Assembly (NCBI RefSeq): GCF_900239935.1
Contig: NZ_LT965929.1
Coordinates: forward strand, 1-64,000
Source of the DNA: Pseudoalteromonas carrageenovora IAM 12662
GTDB lineage: Bacteria > Pseudomonadota > Gammaproteobacteria > Enterobacterales > Alteromonadaceae
Length of the DNA: 64,000 nucleotides
Reading direction: 5' to 3'
The position numbers and the translations under genes were made by a program. A model generated the notes under the pieces. It was not told the DNA's origin. It made no database searches and saw only the letters and a program-made list of their open reading frames with translations. Below are positions 24,938 through 33,494 of the stretch, piece by piece (position 1 is the first letter of the stretch; every line of letters begins with the position of its first letter).

Positions 24938-26112
24938 GTTTACGTTTAGCGCTTATTTTGCTTACGGTTATTTCGGTAGTGTGCGACACCTTATTACTGC
25001 CGTTTTATCCGCAATTTTTTGCCAGCGAATTTTCTGTAAGTAATCCCACACTTATAGGGGTGTTTGTAGCTAACTGTTGTATTACCGTTATGCTCGCATT
25101 GCCCCTGTGGGCAAAGGTTGCCAAAAAATACCACGAGTTGGCTCTTTGGCTTGTAACGCAAGTGATTGCCGCCTGCTTTGGTTTGCTTTGTTATTTTGCA
25201 ACTAACGTGTGGGAGTTCTGGTTTTATTATCAGCTTATGTTGGTGCTTAAAGCCAGTTACCTGCTTATTTACCCGTTTGCACTGCGTTTAGAGCAGCAAA
25301 GTAAGCACCTTTCTATTATTGGCTTGTTTTCGGTACTTATGCACTTTGGTGCTATTGGCGGCGCGTTAGTGGGCGGGTACTTTTTTAGTATAAATGCACC
25401 ACGTTATGCATTGTTATTAAGTGCTGCGGGCGATGTAATACAAGTGCTGCTGTGTGCCTATTTAATGGTGAGCTTAAAGTTAGGTATTTATCAGCACGCG
25501 ATTGAAAGCGAAAAACCACGTACTCGTACACCGTATTTTATTTGGCAATTTTGTTTTATAAGCGTGGTTGTTTACTTTAGTGCGTTTTTAATTAGGCCGT
25601 TTTTTACTACCCATTGGCAAGGAATGAGCGCGCAAAGTAGTGCATTCCAAAGTGCGCTTGTGTACGCCATTCCTGCTTTTTCAGCGCTACTTATGCTGCT
25701 GTTTAACCACTTTAGGCAGCACTTACCTCTCCCTACGCTTAGTCGCACCAGTACATTTTCGTGTGCACTTATTTTTGGCGCTATTGGGCTTTATTTACAG
25801 GCGCAAGAGTCGGTGTGGTTAGTTGTCAGCTCTCGCGTTTTATACGGTATAGCGCTGTTTCAAGTCATGGTTTTATTAGAAGTGATGTTATTTGCTAAAA
25901 GCGAGCCTGCTCACTACGGCAGTGATTTTGCCAAAGTGCATGTTGCGCAAAATATTGGCGTTATTTTAGCGTCGTTATTAGTGGGTATGAGCGTGGAATA
26001 TTTTAATACCACCGTGCCTTTTTACTTTGCTGCCATTGGCTTTGCAAGCCTTGGCGCTATTTTGCTATGGCGCGTTAAATTTGTTGGCCAAGCTGCACAC
26101 ACAGCCACTTAA
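24934..26112 (+). CDS. MFS transporter, probable siderophore exporter
   Basis: Major facilitator superfamily protein of 392 residues with about eleven to twelve hydrophobic segments (first: LALILLTVISVVCDTLLLPF). Its position inside the siderophore biosynthesis operon, coupled to the monooxygenase by ATGA, suggests it exports the finished siderophore. It could instead import ferrisiderophore across the inner membrane, as some cluster-linked MFS proteins do. The ATG is at 24934; the following gene starts 25 bp downstream with its own AGGAG. Confidence 0.8.
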   Translation: MSLRLALILLTVISVVCDTLLLPFYPQFFASEFSVSNPTLIGVFVANCCITVMLALPLWAKVAKKYHELALWLVTQVIAACFGLLCYFATNVWEFWFYYQLMLVLKASYLLIYPFALRLEQQSKHLSIIGLFSVLMHFGAIGGALVGGYFFSINAPRYALLLSAAGDVIQVLLCAYLMVSLKLGIYQHAIESEKPRTRTPYFIWQFCFISVVVYFSAFLIRPFFTTHWQGMSAQSSAFQSALVYAIPAFSALLMLLFNHFRQHLPLPTLSRTSTFSCALIFGAIGLYLQAQESVWLVVSSRVLYGIALFQVMVLLEVMLFAKSEPAHYGSDFAKVHVAQNIGVILASLLVGMSVEYFNTTVPFYFAAIGFASLGAILLWRVKFVGQAAHTAT

Positions 26113-26137
26113 TAATTAAAAAGATTTAGGAGTTTTT

Positions 26138-28486
26138 ATGTATTTTTCATCTTTTGTAACCACGTTACAGAACACCGGTAATGTGACTATGCGGTTACTA
26201 CAACAAAGCGATATGCCCATAATTTGCCAGTGGCTTACACTACCTTACGCCCATTTTTGGGGGATGAGTAAACACACCCCCGAGCAAATGTGCAGCGCCT
26301 ACCAAGATATAATTAACAATCCGCACCATCATGCCTATGTTATTGAGCAAAATAATGAGCTACTTGCCTTAGTTGAGCTTTACAACCCTGAGCACGACAA
26401 ACTACTCGCAGCCGCCTATGAGGTAATGCCAAACGATACCGGCATGCATATTTTACTTGCCCCAAATACACAGCCTAAACGCCATTTTAGTTTTGAAATA
26501 ATGCAGTGCGTATTGCACAGTATTTTTACTCATAATGCCGACGCACGCGTAGTAGTAGAGCCCGATATTGCCAATAGTAAAATTCATACCTTAAATAAGC
26601 GTTTAGGCTTTGTGCATCCCCAGCAAATTATCCTTGGTGATAAAAACGCATACCTTGGGTTTTGTAATAAAGCCGCATTTGAAACGCATATAGATTTACA
26701 TCACAAATCGCAAACGCCAATAAACACCGACTATATAAAGTTTGACCACTGGCAATGGGCAAACAGGCACTTACAAAGTAAAGCCATTAGCGAGCTGGTA
26801 CACGAGCGCTTATTAGTTGCAGAGCATACCCCACAAGGTTTTAAAGTTAATATTGAAGGGGGTTACTTTATATTTAATGGCCGCGCTATGGCGCTTAATC
26901 ATATAGATATAGACGAGCCAAGTTTATGCTTTTTTAACCTTAATAATGAGCAAGTAGAGCTTGATGTACTGCACTTTTTTAGTGTGCAAGGCCCTGCGCT
27001 TGGTTTAACTGGCGAGCGTTTAGCCACCTACCTTGAAGAGCTTAATGCCACACTAGCGAGTGCCTGTTATAAACGCGAAAACAACACGCTTAGCGCAGCC
27101 GAACTTGCGAAATTAGGGCTACAACAAATAGAAGCGGCAATGAGCGAAGGCCACCCTGCGTTTGTGGCTAATAATGGCCGTATTGGTTTTAGCAAAACCG
27201 ACTTTTTACGCTATGCGCCAGAAGTAGGAAAACCGTTTAAAGTGCTGTGGTTAGCGGCGCACAAATCAGTATGTGATTTTGCTTATAGTGAATACTTTAG
27301 TGATTACCCAAGCCATATTAGTGGTGAGCTTGATTTAACTACCCGTGATGCGTTTACCAAAGCGCTAAAAGCACAAAACCTAAACCCTGATGATTACCTT
27401 TTAATACCAGCGCACCCGTGGCAATACCAACATAAATTAAGTGTGGTGTTTGCCAACGAGTTTGCCAATAACCGTTTAGTGTATTTAGGTGAAGGCGACG
27501 ATTTATATCAAGCGCAGCAATCTATTCGTACGTTATATAACTGCTCACACCCGCATAAGCCGTATTTAAAAGTGGCGCTGTCAATTTTAAATATGGGTTT
27601 TATGCGCGGGCTTTCGCGTGCTTATATGGCGGTAACCCCGGCTATAAATGATTGGGTGTTTAATAAAGTAAACCACGACCCAACACTTAGCGCGTGTAAC
27701 TTTACTGCACTAAGAGAGTACGCCACCTTAGGGTATGCGCATCATACCTTTGAGCAAAGCGCATTGGGCGATACACCGTATCGTAAAATGTTTGCCTGTT
27801 TATGGCGCGAAAACCCAAACCATAACTTACAAAATAATGAGCAGCTCACCACCATGGCCGCACTACTGCACCTAGATAACAACGGTAAAAGTATGGCAGG
27901 TGCATTAATAGATCAAAGTGGTTTAAGTACACATGCTTGGCTGCAACACTATTTTAACGCCTATCTTATCCCGTTAGTGCATTGTTTTTATGCCCATAAA
28001 TTAGTGTTTATGCCGCACGGCGAAAACCTCATTTTAAAGCTTAAAAATTCAGTCCCTGTGGGCGCTTACATGAAAGACATTGGCGAAGAAGTAGCGCTGC
28101 TTAACAGCACCGAGTCCCTACCAGAGAAAGTATCGCGTATTCACATTACTATGCCTAAAGAGCTTGAATTACTAAGTATATTTACCGATGTATTTGACTG
28201 CTTTTTCAGATACCTTGTAGCTATTTTAGTAAGAGAAACGCGCATTACCGAGTTGGATTTTTGGAACGGCGTTGCGCAAAGTGTAAAAGCGTATCAACAA
28301 GCCAACCCTGCCTTAAACGAGCGTTTTAAAGAGTATGACTTTTTTAGTGATGAATTTGCACACTCTTGCTTAAACCGTTTACAGCTTGGCAATAATAAGC
28401 AAATGGTTGATTTAACCGACCCCGCAGGCAGCTTACAGTTTGCCGGAAGTTTAGATAACCCGGTATCGGCAAAGCTGTATGGCTAA
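26138..28486 (+). CDS. Fused acyltransferase-NIS synthetase (DesC-DesD/BibC-like)
   Basis: A 782-residue bifunctional enzyme. The N-terminal 190 residues are a GNAT acyltransferase (MRLLQQSDMPIICQWLT, then IHTLNKRLGFVHP), which would succinylate or acetylate N-hydroxy-diamine. The rest is an IucA/IucC-type NRPS-independent siderophore synthetase: GHPAFVANNGRIGFS near 337, PAHPWQYQ near 425, QSIRTLYN near 464 and FMPHGENLILK near 623 form the ATP/substrate pocket. Separate proteins do these steps in Streptomyces (DesC, DesD), while the Aliivibrio bisucaberin enzyme BibC is similarly fused. The expected product is a cyclic hydroxamate such as bisucaberin or putrebactin; size and monomer cannot be read from sequence. 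Confidence 0.9.
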   Translation: MYFSSFVTTLQNTGNVTMRLLQQSDMPIICQWLTLPYAHFWGMSKHTPEQMCSAYQDIINNPHHHAYVIEQNNELLALVELYNPEHDKLLAAAYEVMPNDTGMHILLAPNTQPKRHFSFEIMQCVLHSIFTHNADARVVVEPDIANSKIHTLNKRLGFVHPQQIILGDKNAYLGFCNKAAFETHIDLHHKSQTPINTDYIKFDHWQWANRHLQSKAISELVHERLLVAEHTPQGFKVNIEGGYFIFNGRAMALNHIDIDEPSLCFFNLNNEQVELDVLHFFSVQGPALGLTGERLATYLEELNATLASACYKRENNTLSAAELAKLGLQQIEAAMSEGHPAFVANNGRIGFSKTDFLRYAPEVGKPFKVLWLAAHKSVCDFAYSEYFSDYPSHISGELDLTTRDAFTKALKAQNLNPDDYLLIPAHPWQYQHKLSVVFANEFANNRLVYLGEGDDLYQAQQSIRTLYNCSHPHKPYLKVALSILNMGFMRGLSRAYMAVTPAINDWVFNKVNHDPTLSACNFTALREYATLGYAHHTFEQSALGDTPYRKMFACLWRENPNHNLQNNEQLTTMAALLHLDNNGKSMAGALIDQSGLSTHAWLQHYFNAYLIPLVHCFYAHKLVFMPHGENLILKLKNSVPVGAYMKDIGEEVALLNSTESLPEKVSRIHITMPKELELLSIFTDVFDCFFRYLVAILVRETRITELDFWNGVAQSVKAYQQANPALNERFKEYDFFSDEFAHSCLNRLQLGNNKQMVDLTDPAGSLQFAGSLDNPVSAKLYG

Positions 28487-29117
28487 GCCCATAACCCTTG
28501 CGCACTTTTTATTTTGCCCAAATGAGCCGGCTGCTGCGGCTCATCCAAGCTTAGATTTAGTGCGCAAATTAGCGATTCATTGCAAGGCGCATTACCCACA
28601 TGCGCCTACGCAATTTATTAGCCGACATTTATATTTGCAGCTTTGTTGGCAAACTATGTATGCCTATTGTTATTGGTATACGTGTAAACACAACGCGCAT
28701 AGCCCCATGCAGTTACAGCTCAAAATTAATGGCGCTTATAGCCGAGGGTTTAACCTCACAGGCGCGCCTATATTAAGCAAAACTGAGCAAAATAATGTAC
28801 TTATTGAGTTTATTAACTGTGTAGGTAAGTGGATAAATAGCGATTATGCACTTAGTAAAAAAGAGCAAGGGCGCTTATTACTCGACACCCTAAATAGCGC
28901 ATTTGAGCGCGCCCATAGCTTAAATTTAGCAAGTGCTGAGCACATTACACATTGCCATCAACAGCTACACAATTTAATCAGCAACCACTTTAATTTAAAC
29001 ACTCCATTTAAATTAACGGCCGAGCGCTTAACGTGCTGTCGTTATTATTTAGCAGGTTATAACAAATGCCAAACCTGCCCTAAAAAGGATATTAAAACCA
29101 ATGAACACACGACTTAA
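28479..29117 (+). CDS. FhuF-like siderophore-iron reductase
   Basis: Protein of 212 residues ending in CCRYYLAGYNKCQTCP, the C-terminal Cys-Cys-x10-Cys-x2-Cys cluster that binds the 2Fe-2S centre of FhuF-type ferric siderophore reductases. The N-terminal part is weakly conserved. It overlaps the preceding synthetase gene by 8 bp and the next gene by 17 bp. It would release iron from imported ferrihydroxamate in the cytoplasm. Confidence 0.82.
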   Translation: MAKPITLAHFLFCPNEPAAAAHPSLDLVRKLAIHCKAHYPHAPTQFISRHLYLQLCWQTMYAYCYWYTCKHNAHSPMQLQLKINGAYSRGFNLTGAPILSKTEQNNVLIEFINCVGKWINSDYALSKKEQGRLLLDTLNSAFERAHSLNLASAEHITHCHQQLHNLISNHFNLNTPFKLTAERLTCCRYYLAGYNKCQTCPKKDIKTNEHTT

Positions 29118-30180
29118 AACGATAGACCTTGCCCGAGGTGCGAGCGTTTTTATTATGATTTTGGTACACACTTTATGGATGTACTCGAGCACAACACTTC
29201 AAAGTGAAAGCCTATTTGGTGCTGTTATTCATATACTTGGCAAAGGCACCGCCTCGTTTTTAGTGGCAATGGGGCTGTCTTTGGCGCTTTCGCGCAGGCA
29301 AACCCCAATGTTATTAATTAAGCGTGGTATACAGCTTTTACTCCTTGCGTATTTAATGAATGCGGCAAAATTTTGGCTACCCATTGAGGTGTTTAATACC
29401 ATGCCCGAGGCGTTTATAAATGCCTATGGCTGGCAAAGCCCATTGAGTGCTGGGCAGTTACAATTTATGGTGTTAACTGGTGATATTTTACAACTTGCAG
29501 GGGTGAGTTTAGTGCTGTTTGGTGCGCTTAATATTGCCCGCTGGAAAACCACATGGATTGCATGTTTAGCTGTGGCTATTGCACTTGTAAGCCAGTTTGT
29601 TAGGGGGCAGCAGTTTGCGCTTTCGCCTTATATTAGCGATTTGTTTTTTGCTAATAACTACCAAGTTTATTTTCCGGTATTTCCGTGGATAAGCGCTATA
29701 TTAACCGGCTACGTGCTTGGGCGTTTATACATAAATAGTCAGCATAATGCTGCGTACTTATTTAGCGTGTGCGCAAAGTTAGGGGCTGCATTATTAGTGA
29801 TTGGTTCAGCATGGTTATTTATTGATTTTAACGGCCAGTTTGGTAACTTTTTTCACTTAAATGGCGGCGGTATTATTTATTTAATTGGCTTAAATTTATG
29901 TGCATTAGCCTTAATAGAATATGCCATTGCAAATAAATTTAATGGCCCTATTACCCGCGCTCTTTTATATGCGAGCAAACATGTAACGGCCCTTTACATT
30001 ATTCAATGGGTGCTAATTTGCTGGTTTATGGGCGTATTTGGTTATCATACTCAGTCGCTTTGGCCAACGTTGTGCTTAATGGTACTTATGAGTTTATTAA
30101 CTTTTGCAGTGCACAAAGTGTATTTGCAAGCTAAGCAAACCATACTCGCTATTAAGCAAAAGCCTAAGCGCATAGCATAA
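29101..30180 (+). CDS. Multi-pass membrane protein, DUF1624/HGSNAT-like
   Basis: Integral membrane protein of 359 residues with about ten hydrophobic helices. The N-terminal RLKTIDLARGASVFIMILVH has the R-x-x-S/T-x-D-x-x-R-G signature with a following His, as in DUF1624 proteins related to heparan-alpha-glucosaminide N-acetyltransferase. Such proteins can move acyl groups across a membrane. It overlaps the FhuF-like gene by 17 bp and ends the siderophore operon. A role in tailoring or moving the siderophore is inference; I know no characterised member in this position. Confidence 0.7.
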   Translation: MNTRLKTIDLARGASVFIMILVHTLWMYSSTTLQSESLFGAVIHILGKGTASFLVAMGLSLALSRRQTPMLLIKRGIQLLLLAYLMNAAKFWLPIEVFNTMPEAFINAYGWQSPLSAGQLQFMVLTGDILQLAGVSLVLFGALNIARWKTTWIACLAVAIALVSQFVRGQQFALSPYISDLFFANNYQVYFPVFPWISAILTGYVLGRLYINSQHNAAYLFSVCAKLGAALLVIGSAWLFIDFNGQFGNFFHLNGGGIIYLIGLNLCALALIEYAIANKFNGPITRALLYASKHVTALYIIQWVLICWFMGVFGYHTQSLWPTLCLMVLMSLLTFAVHKVYLQAKQTILAIKQKPKRIA

Positions 30181-30182
30181 AT

Positions 30183-30199
30183 TGTAAAGGGGCTTTACG
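30183..30199. repeat. TGTAAA-GGGGC-TTTACG element, copy 4
   Basis: One mismatch at the last base; lies 2 bp after the stop of the last siderophore gene. Confidence 0.55.
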
Positions 30200-30217
30200 G
30201 GCGCAGTTACACGCGCC

Positions 30218-31084
30218 CTAACCTGCTTTTATTGCTTCAATTACTGTATTCATGCGCTTTGCCATTGGCCTGTTACGATGATGACACACATAAATATTTT
30301 CGCTGATTGGATTAGCTAAATGGTGCGTTTTTATAAGCGCTGGTTTATTAAATGCGCCCACCGCATAGGCAGGTAAAACAGTAAAACCTAGCCCTAAACA
30401 TACTGGTTCGAGTATTAAACTTATTTGGTTAGAAAATCCCGTACGCTTAATTTGATCAACATGTTCAAACTCGCTGTAGTTTTCGCTAAATAATAGCTGC
30501 GCGTGGTGTTTTGCATCGGGATGACCAATAAAGCCAAGTTCACATAAAACCTCCCATGTTGGGTTTTTAATATGTGCGGGGGTTACTAATAATAAAGCTT
30601 CTTGGCCAATTTTATGGCTGGTAACTTCGCTAAGCGTGGGGGCTTGGGTTAAAAAGCCTATGTCGGCGCTGTGGTTTGCCACCGCTTGCTCTACACTGGT
30701 ATTAGGTGCAAAGCGATAATCAATATTAAGCTCGGTATGCTCAGCCTGTAATGCTAATAATTGGCTATAAAATTGTAGCCCACAACTACCAGGCGATTGT
30801 ATTTTTACTAGGCCGCTGTAAGGCGAGTCATCTTTTAATTGTTGTTCTAAAAATTGCCATTCTTTTAATAACAAGCTGCCTTGCTGATACAAGTTTTGCC
30901 CATGGACGGTAAGGGTAAATTGTTTGCCGTGGCGCTCTAATAGCGCACATTTTACTTGCTGCTCTAGCTTTTTAATATGCTGACTTACCCCTGATTGGGT
31001 CATAAATAAGCGCTCGGCGGTTTGGGTAAAATGATTTACCTCAACCAACGTACAAAGCGTGTTTAACCATGTAGGGTTTATCAT
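30218..31084 (-). CDS. LysR-family transcriptional regulator
   Basis: LysR regulator of 288 residues with the helix-turn-helix LCTLVEVNHFTQTAERLFMT then SGVSQHIKKLE. It faces away from the glyoxalase-like gene at 31193, the likely target; the 108 bp between them contains an AT-rich Fur-like run (31101-31120). The minus-strand gene converges on the siderophore operon. GGGCGC/GCGCCC at 30199-30218 forms a hairpin at its end. Regulated genes unknown. Confidence 0.88.
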   Translation of the reverse strand: MINPTWLNTLCTLVEVNHFTQTAERLFMTQSGVSQHIKKLEQQVKCALLERHGKQFTLTVHGQNLYQQGSLLLKEWQFLEQQLKDDSPYSGLVKIQSPGSCGLQFYSQLLALQAEHTELNIDYRFAPNTSVEQAVANHSADIGFLTQAPTLSEVTSHKIGQEALLLVTPAHIKNPTWEVLCELGFIGHPDAKHHAQLLFSENYSEFEHVDQIKRTGFSNQISLILEPVCLGLGFTVLPAYAVGAFNKPALIKTHHLANPISENIYVCHHRNRPMAKRMNTVIEAIKAG

Positions 31085-31100
31085 TACAAAACGTACTCAA

Positions 31101-31120
31101 AATGATGATTAATGATAATT
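31101..31120. promoter_or_regulatory. Fur-like or AT-rich repeat in divergent promoter
   Basis: AATGATGATTAATGATAATT contains three overlapping GAT/AAT triplets resembling Fur hexamers (GATAAT). Weaker than other Fur boxes in the window. Confidence 0.35.
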
Positions 31121-31192
31121 TTACTTAATAAGTACAGGTTCGTAAACTAACTCCATCAACTTAGATAAGTCACACGTTAAAGAGGAAGCATT

Positions 31193-31693
31193 ATGAGTCA
31201 TACATATCCACGTAGTTTTTCGCACATTGGTATTTCAGTACCAGATGTTGAAAAAGCCGTAGAGTTTTACACTAAGGTGATGGGTTGGTACACCATAATG
31301 GAGCCTACCGTGATCACTGAAGATAACAGCCCCATTGGCGAAATGTGTACCGATGTATTTGGTCCAAATTGGGAAAAATTTAAAATAGCGCACCTTTCAA
31401 CAGGCGACCGTATTGGTGTAGAAATTTTTGAATTTAAAGACCAAGAAAACCCTAAAGACAACTTTGAATACTGGAAAACCGGTATCTTTCATTTCTGTGT
31501 ACAAGACCCAGATGTAGAAGGCTTAGCGGATCGTATTGTTGCTGCAGGTGGTAAAAAACGTATGCCAGAGCCACGTTACTACTACCCTGGCGAAAAGCCA
31601 TACCGCATGATCTACATGGAAGACCCGTTTGGTAACATCCTTGAGATTTACAGTCACAGCTACGAGCTTATTTACAGCGCAGGCGCTTACTAA
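31193..31693 (+). CDS. VOC-family (glyoxalase/bleomycin-resistance/dioxygenase) protein
   Basis: Vicinal oxygen chelate protein of 166 residues. The fold is shown by SHIGISVPDVEKAVEFYTKVMG (residues about 10-31), the central FHFCVQDPDVEGLADRI, and IYMEDPFGNILEIYSHSYE at the C-terminus. Metal ligands are His at 11 and 102 and Glu near 152. GAGGAAGC precedes the ATG. It is the single gene of its unit, divergent from a LysR, and ends in a strong terminator. Substrate not deducible (glyoxalase, ring-cleavage or isomerase). Confidence 0.88.
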   Translation: MSHTYPRSFSHIGISVPDVEKAVEFYTKVMGWYTIMEPTVITEDNSPIGEMCTDVFGPNWEKFKIAHLSTGDRIGVEIFEFKDQENPKDNFEYWKTGIFHFCVQDPDVEGLADRIVAAGGKKRMPEPRYYYPGEKPYRMIYMEDPFGNILEIYSHSYELIYSAGAY

Positions 31694-31728
31694 GTCGCAC
31701 TTAGCTTAAAGTACATAGTTTAAAACAA

Positions 31729-31759
31729 AGGCCGCAGTATTTATTACTGCGGCCTTTTT
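31729..31759 (+). terminator. Intrinsic terminator
   Basis: GGCCGCAGTA pairs with TACTGCGGCC, followed by five T; ends the VOC gene. Confidence 0.9.
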
Positions 31760-31902
31760 GTGTTAAATAGATTTGTAGATTATTAATTTGGCTAATTTAG
31801 GGTGTATAAAAATCAATATCTTCATTTGATTGATTATAGGTACATACACTGATAGCTTACCCATTCCACAAAGTTGTACAAAAGAAAAATATTAAACTCT
31901 CA

Positions 31903-32334
31903 TTGGAAGACATCACCGCCGATAACTACGAAGCCGTATGCGATTTAGGCCTTGCTAAAACACAAGAAGAATACCTAGCGTGTAATATGTCCTCGTTAGT
32001 TGAGGCGCACTACAATAGCGGGTATACCTGTAAAGTTATTAACCTAAACAGTACTCCTGTAGACTTTTTTATGTGGGTACAAGAAACCCCTACAAAGGTT
32101 TCTATTTGGCGCTTTATGGTTGATCAAACTTATCAAAATAAAGGCATTGGGCGCAAAGCACTAGGCATGGCAATTGAGCAAATAAAAACCACTCCAGGCC
32201 TTTGCGAAATTGAAATATGCTATAACCCGAGTAACTCAATAGCCAAAGATTTTTATACAAGCTTTGGGTTCAAGGAAGTGGGCCTCGATGAAGATGACGA
32301 TGATATGTTAGCGATTATTAAAATTAGCAGCTAA
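31903..32334 (+). CDS. GNAT acetyltransferase (spermine/spermidine-type)
   Basis: N-acetyltransferase of about 143 residues. The acetyl-CoA motif is FMVDQTYQNKGIGRKALGMA (about 71-90), then NSIAKDFYTSFGFKE. The family start normally reads ...L.L.DITADNYE. The TTG at 31903 gives MEDITADNYE; the preceding in-frame codons AATATTAAACTCTCA would encode NIKLS, which fits the family better but has only ATT to start. The true start is therefore uncertain: TTG at 31903, or a rare or mutated ATT at 31891. Function and substrate unknown. Confidence 0.72.
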   Translation: MEDITADNYEAVCDLGLAKTQEEYLACNMSSLVEAHYNSGYTCKVINLNSTPVDFFMWVQETPTKVSIWRFMVDQTYQNKGIGRKALGMAIEQIKTTPGLCEIEICYNPSNSIAKDFYTSFGFKEVGLDEDDDDMLAIIKISS

Positions 32335-32470
32335 CTCATTCATAAGTAGGTCGCTAATTTTAGTGAGCAAACCTCAATACACTAACCGAAACACATGCTT
32401 TAAACCGCCTTGCAAGCCGCTTATATTATCAAGCTAAAGCTTATTATGTTGTTGCAAAATAGTCTTACTT

Positions 32471-32776
32471 TTATTTTATGTAGCGAGGCTGTTTTACATG
32501 AAATACTACGCGGCCTAAAATATTTCCTTGCTTGATTAAACCAAGCTGTTTTGTACTTGTGCTACTGGCATGGTCACCGCTTAATAGGTAGGTATTATGC
32601 AGCCCTATATGGCAAATACGTTTGATTATGCGCCCATACCTTGGATGCTCTACCAGTACTACATCACCTAGTTTGTAGTTTATATTTGGCCAGCACATGC
32701 TCAGTACATAATCTAAATCAAAAAAAGTAGGAGTCATACTCTGCCCCCTTACTTTGCTTATGTTGCACTTTAACAC
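32471..32776 (-). CDS. sodX: Nickel-SOD maturation protease (SodX-like, S26 family)
   Basis: Short signal-peptidase-like serine protease of 101 residues, just after the nickel superoxide dismutase gene (10-bp gap). The catalytic Ser is in GQSMTPTF (Ser13) and the catalytic Lys in RIIKRI (Lys52), followed by SGDHASSTST. Stand-alone S26 domains of this size next to sodN are thought to remove the SodN propeptide and free His1 for nickel binding. Soluble, with no membrane anchor. Confidence 0.85.
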   Translation of the reverse strand: MLKCNISKVRGQSMTPTFFDLDYVLSMCWPNINYKLGDVVLVEHPRYGRIIKRICHIGLHNTYLLSGDHASSTSTKQLGLIKQGNILGRVVFHVKQPRYIK

Positions 32777-32786
32777 AGCGTGAGAG

Positions 32787-33287
32787 CTAGGCGCTTTTTA
32801 GGTCTGGGTAGACCACGTGCTCGCTTGGCGGGTAAGGGCTTTTTGCTTGATAGGTTGCAATGCCTTTGGTTTGCCAAAACGAGTCTGCAAATTGATTTAC
32901 TAGCGCGAGTAATTGTTCAGCGTGTTCGCGCTCTATATGTTGTTTACACTTTGATGCAGTGAGCATAATTGAATGCACTAATGCATGCGTATCTGGAAAC
33001 TGATCAAACTGAGGCTGTTTAAAGTAGTCGCCCCAAATTACGCGTACTTCTTCTTTTACTTTAGCTGCATGAATTTCTTTTTCGCGCACTAACCGCGCAA
33101 GTTGTGCAGTATTTGCCACTGATAGCGGTTGTTCTAATTCGTTAATAATATCTATAAATCTTATTACGCTTAATGCTGCTATTTGTGCCGTGCTTGGGTC
33201 GTATATTTTGCAAGGAATATCGCAATGTGCTGCTGCACTTTTAAATTTTAATAGTTTATCTAGGCTGTTAATAAATGAGTAAAGCAT
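32787..33287 (-). CDS. sodN: Nickel superoxide dismutase
   Basis: Nickel-containing SOD of 166 residues, converting superoxide to hydrogen peroxide and oxygen in the cytoplasm. The nickel hook is HCDIPCKIYDP at residues 21-31 (family consensus HCDLPCGVYDP): His21, Cys22 and Cys26 are the ligands after removal of a 20-residue propeptide ending SAAA. The helical remainder matches the family (DTHALVHSIMLTASKCKQHIE). The gene is followed by sodX and preceded by a His-rich small membrane protein. A Fur-like site before the operon suggests induction when iron is low, replacing iron SOD. Confidence 0.94.
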   Translation of the reverse strand: MLYSFINSLDKLLKFKSAAAHCDIPCKIYDPSTAQIAALSVIRFIDIINELEQPLSVANTAQLARLVREKEIHAAKVKEEVRVIWGDYFKQPQFDQFPDTHALVHSIMLTASKCKQHIEREHAEQLLALVNQFADSFWQTKGIATYQAKSPYPPSEHVVYPDLKSA

Positions 33288-33298
33288 GCTGCATTTCC

Positions 33299-33481
33299 TT
33301 ATGATTTATTGCGCTTGGCGCGTTTGTAAAATGAAAACGAAAAAGCGGCTACTACGGCTATAATGGCCCCATAAAACAGTAGGTGTAAGTACGCAGCAGA
33401 CCAATGCGCGTGGTCATGACCTTCGTGGGCAAAAAGCGGTAAGCTCACCATGGCTATAAAAATAACGAGTAAGTTTTTCAA
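33299..33481 (-). CDS. His-rich single-pass membrane protein in nickel-SOD operon
   Basis: Protein of 60 residues: signal sequence (MKNLLVIFIAMVSLPLFA), a metal-binding HEGHDHAHW cluster at the mature N-terminus (residues 19-27), then one transmembrane helix (LHLLFYGAIIAVVAAFSFSF) and a basic end. It starts 11 bp before sodN. The His/Glu/Asp cluster is what nickel- or zinc-handling membrane proteins carry outside the membrane. A role in nickel supply to SodN is inference. AAGGAG is upstream of the ATG. Confidence 0.78.
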   Translation of the reverse strand: MKNLLVIFIAMVSLPLFAHEGHDHAHWSAAYLHLLFYGAIIAVVAAFSFSFYKRAKRNKS

Positions 33482-33494
33482 TTGTTTATCTCCT

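Noticed and set aside
26138..28486. Aerobactin-type (IucA/IucC, citrate) siderophore synthesis
   Set aside because: Only one synthetase is present, and a decarboxylase and a fused acyltransferase match the bisucaberin/desferrioxamine scheme; no second IucA/IucC gene is found.
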